Of a stretch of 64,000 bases of DNA, positions 57,308 to 64,000 are shown piece after piece. Under the pieces are notes generated by a model that saw only the letters and a program-made list of their open reading frames with translations, had not been told where the DNA came from and did no database searches. Every line of letters starts with the position of its first letter. Positions within the stretch are counted from its first letter, which is position 1. A program made the translations under genes and the position numbers. Source of the stretch: an uncultured Methanobrevibacter sp. (GTDB taxonomy: Archaea; Methanobacteriota; Methanobacteria; Methanobacteriales; Methanobacteriaceae); NCBI RefSeq assembly GCF_947170395.1, contig NZ_CAMVTE010000005.1, forward strand, positions 24,593 through 88,592, read 5' to 3'.

Positions 57308-57888
57308 TTCTTTTAATTGACAATTATGACAGTTTTTCATATAATCTATTTCAGCTGATTGGTGAGGTTGAAAGCGATATTTCAGTTTTCAGAAATGATA
57401 AAATAACGATTGATGAGATTTATGATTTAAATCCGGATGCCATTATATTGTCTCCAGGGCCGGGAAAACCTGAAAATGCCGGAATATGTGAAGACATTGT
57501 CATGGAATTTCATGATAAGATTCCAATTTTGGGAGTTTGTTTGGGCCATCAGGCAATTTGTGAAGCTTTTGGAGGAAATATTTCACATGCAAAAAGGTTG
57601 ATGCACGGCAAATCATCCGATATTTCCCTGGATTATGATTATCTGTTTAAGGGTCTTCCAAGTGAAATCAATGTTGGAAGATATCATTCATTGAGTCTGG
57701 TTGAAGATACGGTTCCTGATTGTTTGCAGGTCATCTCTAAAGCCAAAGACGACGGTGAAATCATGGCAGTAAAACATAAGGAATTTAATGTATATGGACT
57801 TCAGTTCCATCCGGAATCAATATTGACTCCTGACGGTTTAACAATTATAAGTAATTTTTTAGAAAAAGTAGATAAGGGGATTTTATGA
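57304..57888 (+). CDS. trpG: anthranilate synthase glutaminase component
   Basis: 194 residues, class I amidotransferase: [23 protein letters not shown], nucleophile in GVCLGHQAI, and [10 protein letters not shown]. It supplies ammonia to TrpE. It is not fused to TrpD. It overlaps both neighbours by ATGA. Confidence 0.96.
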   Translation: MILLIDNYDSFSYNLFQLIGEVESDISVFRNDKITIDEIYDLNPDAIILSPGPGKPENAGICEDIVMEFHDKIPILGVCLGHQAICEAFGGNISHAKRLMHGKSSDISLDYDYLFKGLPSEINVGRYHSLSLVEDTVPDCLQVISKAKDDGEIMAVKHKEFNVYGLQFHPESILTPDGLTIISNFLEKVDKGIL

Positions 57889-58892
57889 TTAAAGAAGCTA
57901 TTTTAAAAGTGTATAAAAAACAGGATTTAACATATGATGAAGCTTACCAGACTATGGATGAGATTATGAGCGGCGAGGCAAGCGAGGTGCAGATGAGCGC
58001 ATATTTAACTGCAATGTCCATGAAAGGTGAAACAATTGACGAAATCACCGCATCCGCTGAAGCTATGAGAGCTCATTGTGTCAGATTATTGAATGATGAG
58101 GATGTTTTAGAGATTGTCGGAACTGGAGGCGACGGTTCAAACACGTTTAATATATCAACAACATCTTCAATTGTTATTTCCGCAGCCGGAGTTCCGGTAG
58201 CCAAGCATGGAAACAGATCGGCATCCAGTAAATGCGGTGCTGCCGATGTGCTTGAAGAATTAGGTGTGAACATTTACATTGAACCGGAAAAAAGCTTAAA
58301 ATGTCTAAAAGAAATTAACTTGTGTTTTTTGTTTGCTCAAAATTATCATTTAGCCATGAAATATGTTGCCGGAGTGAGAAAAGAACTTTCCATAAGAACA
58401 ATTTTCAATATTTTAGGTCCCCTAACCAGTCCTGCAGGGGCCAGCATGGAAGTATTGGGAGTTTATGAAAAAGAACTTGTAGAACCTTTAACAAAAGTTT
58501 TAAAAAATTTGGGTGTTAAATCTGCAGTGACCGTTTACGGTCTTGACGGAATGGATGAGATTTCTGCAAGTGACAAGACAGCAGTTTGTGAACTTAAAGA
58601 CGGTGAAATCATGACCTATGAGATATCTCCGGAATACTTCGGAATGGAATTGGCGTCAAAAGATGATCTCGTTGGTGGCGATGCAAAAGAAAATGCCCGA
58701 ATCACTTTATCAATTCTAAATGGTGAAAAAGGTCCAAAAAGAAATGCGGTTCTATTAAATTCCGCTGCAGGTTTATATGTTGCGGGCAAAGTAGAATCTT
58801 TAAGGGAAGGCGTTGAAATGGCAGAAGAGATTATTGATTCCGGAAAAGCACTAAAACAGCTTGAAAGATTTATTGAATGTACAAACAGATGA
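57885..58892 (+). CDS. trpD: anthranilate phosphoribosyltransferase
   Basis: 335 residues. [17 protein letters not shown] binds the pyrophosphate of [25 protein letters not shown] follows, and [11 protein letters not shown] lies in the C-terminal domain. It joins anthranilate to phosphoribose. The trpC start follows six bases after its stop. Confidence 0.96.
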   Translation: MIKEAILKVYKKQDLTYDEAYQTMDEIMSGEASEVQMSAYLTAMSMKGETIDEITASAEAMRAHCVRLLNDEDVLEIVGTGGDGSNTFNISTTSSIVISAAGVPVAKHGNRSASSKCGAADVLEELGVNIYIEPEKSLKCLKEINLCFLFAQNYHLAMKYVAGVRKELSIRTIFNILGPLTSPAGASMEVLGVYEKELVEPLTKVLKNLGVKSAVTVYGLDGMDEISASDKTAVCELKDGEIMTYEISPEYFGMELASKDDLVGGDAKENARITLSILNGEKGPKRNAVLLNSAAGLYVAGKVESLREGVEMAEEIIDSGKALKQLERFIECTNR

Positions 58893-58897
58893 TTATT

Positions 58898-59674
58898 ATG
58901 TTGGATGAAATTGTTGAGAAAACAAAACAGAGAATTGAGGAGTCTAAGAAAAACAAGTCTCTCGAAGAGCTCAAAAGTGAAGTTCAAAAACTGGAAATTA
59001 CAAAAGAGTTTCCTTTTAAACAGGCTTTAAGCGGTGATGAAATTTCAATAATCGCTGAAGTTAAAAGGGCTTCTCCTTCAAAAGGATTAATTGCTGAAGA
59101 TTTTGATTATTTGGCTATTGCAAAAGAATATGAATCTGCCGGCGCATCTGCAATTTCCGTTTTAACAGAACCCTACTTTTTTAAGGGGTCCAATGATTAT
59201 TTAAAAGAAATTTCTCAAAATATAAGCATTCCTGTTTTGAGAAAAGACTTTATAATTGATGAATATATGATTTGGGAGGCAAAGCTGCTTGGCGCTTCAT
59301 GTGTTTTATTGATTGTGTCCATTTTATCAATAGTTGAGCTAAAGAAATTTTTAGATCTGGCTCATGATTTAGGTCTTTCAGCAATTGTTGAAACTCATGA
59401 CGGTGATGAGGTTAGGACTGCAATGAATGTTGGAGCTGAAATTATTGGGGTTAACAATAGGGACCTGACTGATTTTAGTGTAAATATTGAAAATAGTATT
59501 GATCTACGTAGATGTGTCAGTGGCGATGTCATATTTATTTCTGAAAGTGGCATTAAAACACCTCAAGATGTAAGGAGATTAAAAGAAAATAATGTTGATG
59601 CTGTTTTAATTGGCGAAACTTTAATGAAAAGTGATGATAAAAAGTTGATGATTTCGGAGTTGAAAAATGGTTAA
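58898..59674 (+). CDS. trpC: indole-3-glycerol-phosphate synthase
   Basis: 258 residues from the ATG at 58898; an in-frame ATG at 58877 lies inside trpD. EVKRASPSKGLI is the catalytic-lysine strand, VLRKDFIIDEY and GVNNRDL are further active-site segments, and SESGIKTPQDV the phosphate site. It overlaps trpF by eight bases. Confidence 0.95.
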   Translation: MLDEIVEKTKQRIEESKKNKSLEELKSEVQKLEITKEFPFKQALSGDEISIIAEVKRASPSKGLIAEDFDYLAIAKEYESAGASAISVLTEPYFFKGSNDYLKEISQNISIPVLRKDFIIDEYMIWEAKLLGASCVLLIVSILSIVELKKFLDLAHDLGLSAIVETHDGDEVRTAMNVGAEIIGVNNRDLTDFSVNIENSIDLRRCVSGDVIFISESGIKTPQDVRRLKENNVDAVLIGETLMKSDDKKLMISELKNG

Positions 59675-60266
59675 AATTAAAATCTGCGGAATCCGCCGGC
59701 AGGAGGATATTGATATTGTTAATAAGTATAATCCGGATTATATAGGTTTTGTATTTGCACAATCAAAAAGACAGGTTTCTCATGAACTGGCATCAAATTT
59801 AAAGGATAAACTGAATCAAAACATTATTCCTGTTGGCGTTTTTGTTGATGCATCTTCAGATGAAATATTGGAACTGTTCAATGATGGAATAATTGAAGTT
59901 GCACAGCTTCATGGTTCGGAAGATGAGGAGTATATTAATGCTTTAAAAGAAAAAACTAATAATAAGCTAAAAATCATTAATGCAATTGAGATGTCGGAAA
60001 ATGAAGATTTATTAAAATATGATAATTCCCAAGCAGATTATTTGCTATTGGACAGTGGTAAAGGCAGTGGAAAAACATTTGACTGGCGTCTGATTAGAAA
60101 AGATTTGAAAAAAGACTTTTTCTTGGCAGGTGGAATAAATTCAGCTAATGCTGTTAAAGCTATTGAGGAATTTAAACCTTATGCTATTGATTTAAGTTCA
60201 AGCCTTGAAACTGACGGATTTAAAGATGAAAATAAAATTAAAGAGATTATGGAGGTTATAAATTGA
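59667..60266 (+). CDS. trpF: phosphoribosylanthranilate isomerase
   Basis: 199 residues with [15 protein letters not shown] (catalytic Cys), [24 protein letters not shown] and a late FLAGGIN and [10 protein letters not shown]. It performs the Amadori rearrangement before TrpC. Its last codons overlap the TTG start of trpB. Confidence 0.95.
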   Translation: MVKIKICGIRRQEDIDIVNKYNPDYIGFVFAQSKRQVSHELASNLKDKLNQNIIPVGVFVDASSDEILELFNDGIIEVAQLHGSEDEEYINALKEKTNNKLKIINAIEMSENEDLLKYDNSQADYLLLDSGKGSGKTFDWRLIRKDLKKDFFLAGGINSANAVKAIEEFKPYAIDLSSSLETDGFKDENKIKEIMEVIN

Positions 60267-61447
60267 ATAATGGAAGATATGGGGAATATGGTGGCCAATA
60301 CATATCTGAAACTTTAATGAATGAGTTGTTATATCTTGAAGAGCAGTATTATCATTACATGAACGATCCTGATTTTGTAGATGAATTGAATACTTTGTTA
60401 AAGGAATATGCTGGAAGACCGTCCTTATTGTATTATGCAAAAAGAATGACTGAAGACTTGGGCGGGGCAAAAATCTATTTGAAACGGGAAGATTTAAACC
60501 ACACCGGCGCTCACAAAATTAACAATGTTTTAGGCCAGGTATTGCTTGCTAAAAAAATGGGGAAAACAAGAGTAATTGCAGAAACTGGTGCAGGACAACA
60601 TGGAGTTGCAACCGCTACTGCTGCAGCACTATTGGATATGGAATGTGAAGTGTTTATGGGTGAAATAGACACTGAAAGACAAGCTTTAAACGTATATAGA
60701 ATGGAACTGCTTGGAGCTAAGGTGCATTCCGTTAAATCAGGAACAAAAACTCTTAAGGACGCTGTCAATGATGCATTTAGGGATTGGATTGCAAGAGTTC
60801 ATGATACAAATTATGTAATCGGTTCCACTATGGGTCCTCATCCATTTCCAATGATTGTTCGTGATTTTCAAGCAGTTATAAGTGCTGAAGCTCGCCAGCA
60901 ATTTTTAGACAAAGAAGGAAAGCTGCCTACTGCGGTTGTTGCATGTGTCGGTGGTGGAAGTAATGCTATGGGGGCATTTTATAATTTCATTGATGATGAA
61001 GATGTTAAATTAATCGGCTGTGAAGCGGGAGGCAAGGGTGTAGACACTCCTTATAATGCAGCTGCTTTGACTAACGGAAAAATAGGAATATTTCATGGAA
61101 TGAAATCAATTTTTAACCAGGGGGATTACGGTCAAATCGCTCCGGTATATTCCGTCTCAGCAGGACTTGACTATCCTGGTGTTGGTCCGGAACATGCTTA
61201 TTTAAGAGACACTGGCAGAGCGGAATATGTTCCAATTAATGATGAAGAGGCTGTTGAGGCTTTTGAATATTTATCAAGAATGGAAGGCATTATTCCGGCA
61301 ATTGAAAGTGCTCATGCAGTTGCACATGCAATGAAAATAGCTCCAACAATGGATAAGGATGATATTATCATGATTTGTCTTTCAGGACGTGGAGATAAAG
61401 ACGTTCGCTCAATTGCACAATACAGGGGAGTTGAGTTAAATGAGTAA
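60263..61447 (+). CDS. trpB: tryptophan synthase beta subunit (TrpB1 type)
   Basis: 394 residues. The PLP lysine lies in [42 protein letters not shown] and a late CLSGRGDKD are TrpB1 motifs. The start is TTG at 60263 with GGAGGT six bases upstream. It condenses indole with serine and partners TrpA. Confidence 0.96.
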   Translation: MNNGRYGEYGGQYISETLMNELLYLEEQYYHYMNDPDFVDELNTLLKEYAGRPSLLYYAKRMTEDLGGAKIYLKREDLNHTGAHKINNVLGQVLLAKKMGKTRVIAETGAGQHGVATATAAALLDMECEVFMGEIDTERQALNVYRMELLGAKVHSVKSGTKTLKDAVNDAFRDWIARVHDTNYVIGSTMGPHPFPMIVRDFQAVISAEARQQFLDKEGKLPTAVVACVGGGSNAMGAFYNFIDDEDVKLIGCEAGGKGVDTPYNAAALTNGKIGIFHGMKSIFNQGDYGQIAPVYSVSAGLDYPGVGPEHAYLRDTGRAEYVPINDEEAVEAFEYLSRMEGIIPAIESAHAVAHAMKIAPTMDKDDIIMICLSGRGDKDVRSIAQYRGVELNE

Positions 61448-62213
61448 AATAGCTAATGCATTTAAAGACAGCAAAGCATTCATAGGATTTTTAACTGCAG
61501 GAGACCCGACTTGTGAAAAAACTGTTGAATATATCCTGGCAATGGAAGAAGCCGGCTGTGATTTAATAGAGATAGGCATTCCGTTTTCAGATCCTATGGC
61601 TGAAGGCGTTGTTATACAGGATGCTAATGTAAGAGCACTAAAACACAACACAACAACAGATGACGTGTTTGATATTGTCGAAAAGGTTAGGGCTAAAACA
61701 GATGTTCCGATTGTATTTTTAACATATATTAATCCCGTTTTCTTTTACGGTTATGAAAAATTCTTCAAAAGATGCAATGATTTGGGAATTGACGGAATTA
61801 TCTCTCCTGATTTGCCTTTTGAAGAAAAAGGCGAAATTAAAGACATTGCTTTGAAAAATGGCGTTGATGTTATCTCACTTATCGCTCCAACTTCAAAAGA
61901 AAGAATTCAAAAAATAGCCGGCGATGCAACAGGTTTCATTTATATTGTTTCATCTTTAGGCGTGACTGGAATGCGTTCAGAGATTAAAACAGACTTGAAT
62001 GCAATAATAGCCGACATTCGTGATGTTACTGATTTGCCTCTGGCAGTCGGTTTTGGAATAAATACTCCCGAACAGGCCACTCAGATTGGCCAGATTGCTG
62101 ATGGTGTCATTGTTGGCAGTGCAATTGTTAAGATAATTGAACAGTATGGTGAAAATGCCAAAGAACCATTATCTGAATATGTTTCATCAATGAAAAAGGC
62201 AGCCAATAAATAA
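61440..62213 (+). CDS. trpA: tryptophan synthase alpha subunit
   Basis: 257 residues, TIM barrel: [28 protein letters not shown] (catalytic Glu), [14 protein letters not shown] (catalytic Asp) and [11 protein letters not shown]. It releases indole from indole-glycerol phosphate. It is the last gene of the trp operon, overlapping trpB by eight bases. Confidence 0.96.
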   Translation: MSKIANAFKDSKAFIGFLTAGDPTCEKTVEYILAMEEAGCDLIEIGIPFSDPMAEGVVIQDANVRALKHNTTTDDVFDIVEKVRAKTDVPIVFLTYINPVFFYGYEKFFKRCNDLGIDGIISPDLPFEEKGEIKDIALKNGVDVISLIAPTSKERIQKIAGDATGFIYIVSSLGVTGMRSEIKTDLNAIIADIRDVTDLPLAVGFGINTPEQATQIGQIADGVIVGSAIVKIIEQYGENAKEPLSEYVSSMKKAANK

Positions 62214-62282
62214 TTAATAAAAAGATAAATTTATTATATATAAAAAATAAATATATAGACATTATTAATTAGAGGATTAGTT

Positions 62283-63017
62283 ATGTTTAAAGCAGAATTA
62301 AGTGATTCTAGTATACTAAAAACCAGTTTTGATGCGATTTCATCCATTGTTGATGAAGTACAAATCCAAACTGATAGTGAAGGCATGAGATTAGATGCCT
62401 TAGACCGTAGTCATATAACTTTCGTACATTTGGAACTTAAATCCAGTTTATTTGATGAATATATTTGTGATGTTCCTGAAAAAATTAACATTGACACTGA
62501 TGAATTTATGAGAGTTCTCAAACGTGCAAAATCACAGGACAGAGTTTTAATGTCTGTGGATGAAGGAAATTTCATTATTACTTTTGAAGGTGACGCAACA
62601 AGGACTTTCAAAATAAGATTGATTGATATGGAATATGATAACCCTGTTCCACCTCAAATTGAACATCCAACTTCATTCAAAGTACGTTTCTCTATCTTGA
62701 AAGACTGTATCAACGATATTGATATCTTTTCAGACAAGATTGCTTTCCAGGTTGATGAAGATTACTTTATTGCATCTGCTGATGGTGAATTTGGTGATGC
62801 AAGCATCAAATATCTCCACGGAGAAAACATCAACGAACATGCAAAATCTTTATTCTCATTGGATAAAATTAGAGAAATGCTCAAAGCGGATAAATTTTCA
62901 GAGGAAGCTGAAATTGGCTTAGGTACCGACATGCCATTAAGTTTAACCCTTAATATGGTAACCGGTGACGGTAAACTAAGTTTCTTGCTTGCTCCTAGAT
63001 TAGAAACAGATGAATAA
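62283..63017 (+). CDS. pcn: DNA polymerase sliding clamp (PCNA)
   Basis: 244 residues, homotrimeric clamp: [18 protein letters not shown] is the classic PCNA segment, and the interdomain linker and a C-terminal [10 protein letters not shown] are present. It tethers polymerase, ligase and nucleases. GAGG precedes the ATG, and TTATATATAAAA (about 62236) serves as TATA. The GINS gene follows. Confidence 0.96.
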   Translation: MFKAELSDSSILKTSFDAISSIVDEVQIQTDSEGMRLDALDRSHITFVHLELKSSLFDEYICDVPEKINIDTDEFMRVLKRAKSQDRVLMSVDEGNFIITFEGDATRTFKIRLIDMEYDNPVPPQIEHPTSFKVRFSILKDCINDIDIFSDKIAFQVDEDYFIASADGEFGDASIKYLHGENINEHAKSLFSLDKIREMLKADKFSEEAEIGLGTDMPLSLTLNMVTGDGKLSFLLAPRLETDE

Positions 63018-63072
63018 TTTCATTTGTTTTAACTTTTTTTTATTTTAACAAATTTTTTAGAGATGGTATTAA

Positions 63073-63936
63073 GTGGATGATGAATTTTATCAAGAGTTAC
63101 GTAAGGTTCAAAAGAAAGAACGTAACAACGGCACATTAGCGCGTGTTCCTGAAACCTTTTATAACGATATTCATTCCTTTTTGGATGACTTGAGAAAAAA
63201 AGCTATTCAGGATCCGTTTTCAAATGCTCATGGCATGCTTAAACAGGCTCAGATTATTGCAACTGAGATTTGTGAAAGGCGTGAAAAGAAAATAAGCGAA
63301 GCTGCTGTTGTTAATATTCACAGGTCCTATCATCTCTTTACAGGCAAACCTCAATTCGATTTGGTGGACACCACTCCGCTGAATCTGACTCCTGAAGAGG
63401 AAAGGTTTTATTATTCCCTCATTGAGACATTAAAAAATCACAGGGGAAACATTTCCCTGGAAAAATTGGCTGATGAGAAAGAGGATAAAAAACATAAGGC
63501 GGTTAAGCCTAGTCAACCGCAAACCAACACTTTGGATTCTTCCAGCGAAACTCCAAAAACTGATGATAAAGTTTTAAACAGGCTGGATGAGATTAAAAAA
63601 GCCGAAGTCATTGTTGATGAAAAGCCGGAACCGATTGAAAAGCAAATCATCAGCTCTAAAATCAGTCAGGCTAAAAAGGAAAATCCAAAACCGACCAGCA
63701 TCGAAGATAATCCTAATGCCCTGGATGAAGTCGATGAATTTTATGATTTGGAATCTCAAAAAATTGCCAAAGATACGGAATTGGTCACAATGCTGGTGTT
63801 TGATGAAATTGGGCCTATCGTTGGTGTTGATGAAAAGGTTTACGGTCCTTTCAGGCCTCAGGATTTAGTGACTTTGCCGATGGTTAATGCGAAAATATTT
63901 TTCAAAAATAGAAAAGGCCGTCAAGTAAAAATTTAA
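63073..63936 (+). CDS. archaeal GINS subunit (Gins51/Gins15 family)
   Basis: 287 residues, GTG start. The A domain (about 1-130) reads LRKVQKKERNNGTLARVPETFYNDIHSFL. A long charged linker (about 135-230) follows, then the small C-terminal B domain ending RPQDLVTLPMVNAKIFFKNRKG, as in archaeal Gins51. GINS links MCM helicase with primase and polymerase. Placement behind pcn is the usual archaeal arrangement. Confidence 0.85.
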   Translation: MDDEFYQELRKVQKKERNNGTLARVPETFYNDIHSFLDDLRKKAIQDPFSNAHGMLKQAQIIATEICERREKKISEAAVVNIHRSYHLFTGKPQFDLVDTTPLNLTPEEERFYYSLIETLKNHRGNISLEKLADEKEDKKHKAVKPSQPQTNTLDSSSETPKTDDKVLNRLDEIKKAEVIVDEKPEPIEKQIISSKISQAKKENPKPTSIEDNPNALDEVDEFYDLESQKIAKDTELVTMLVFDEIGPIVGVDEKVYGPFRPQDLVTLPMVNAKIFFKNRKGRQVKI

Positions 63937-64000
63937 CTGTTTTTCCGGCCACGTTGAAATCCTATGATTTTTTCAGTTGAAATTGCACATCGATGATTTT
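63933..64000 (-). CDS. possible C-terminal end of a convergent gene, cut by window edge
   Basis: On the minus strand an open frame enters from the right and ends at TAA (63935-63933), overlapping the GINS stop. It reads CAISTEKIIGFQRGRKNS at the end. Overlapping convergent stops occur elsewhere in this window, which makes this plausible, but 22 codons are too few for an identification. Confidence 0.3.
   Translation of the reverse strand, partial: NHRCAISTEKIIGFQRGRKNS

Overview
The window comes from a low-GC methanogenic archaeon, almost certainly a gut or rumen Methanobrevibacter. Pointers are the coenzyme F430 gene cfbD, an archaeal GINS–PCNA pair, archaeal LeuRS, TruD and phosphomevalonate dehydratase genes, TATA/BRE promoters, GGTGA/GGAGG ribosome sites with frequent TTG/GTG starts, Cna-B/Ig-like surface proteins and DUF4013 proteins. 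No transposase, CRISPR array or rRNA was seen; there is one tRNA, Arg(GCG).

Layout. 1-8.1 kb: a hydrolase cut by the left edge, membrane and surface proteins, nadE-leuS, an NTF2-like protein, a TMEM175-like channel. 8.3-13.3 kb: an AT-rich accessory island with a GNAT-type acetyltransferase and a tiny partner gene, a Bro-N/DinD-like gene cut by a stop codon, and two 420-bp direct repeats. Each repeat carries a 26-residue hydrophobic peptide and a strongly structured putative ncRNA; a shared promoter/leader block occurs three times. 13.4-18 kb: a Get3/ArsA ATPase behind a long structured leader, then small membrane proteins and a large Ig-like surface protein. 18-26 kb: cbiE and an HxlR regulator divergent from a zinc-macrodomain–SirTM pair (protein ADP-ribosylation), a holin-like/phosphodiesterase fusion with a metallophosphoesterase, ychF, and a DUF2207-like/zinc-ribbon pair.

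26.3-39.8 kb is a non-ribosomal peptide synthetase locus: a two-module NRPS with terminal reductase, a MATE exporter fused to an RsbW-like ATPase domain, a divergent STAS–RsbW-like–SpoIIE-type phosphatase–phosphopantetheinyl transferase operon, and a TetR regulator. The genes together suggest synthesis, export and phospho-switch control of a small reduced peptide. Archaea have no sigma factor, so the target of the bacterial-style switch is unknown.

39.9-64 kb is mostly housekeeping: a TIGR04076 protein, an anion permease, cfbD-hisH-AIR-synthase-like, a pilin-like protein, tRNA-Arg and truD, phosphomevalonate dehydratase small subunit, an amidohydrolase, a ferredoxin-nitroreductase, copA, purB, small regulators, the complete trpEGDCFBA operon behind TRP-box-like sites, and pcn–gins.

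The most unusual material is the repeat pair at 9.2-12.3 kb, which looks like a type I toxin–antitoxin-like or other peptide/RNA element, and the NRPS locus with its phospho-switch. Two distant genes also share an 18-bp palindromic operator just upstream of their TATA boxes.
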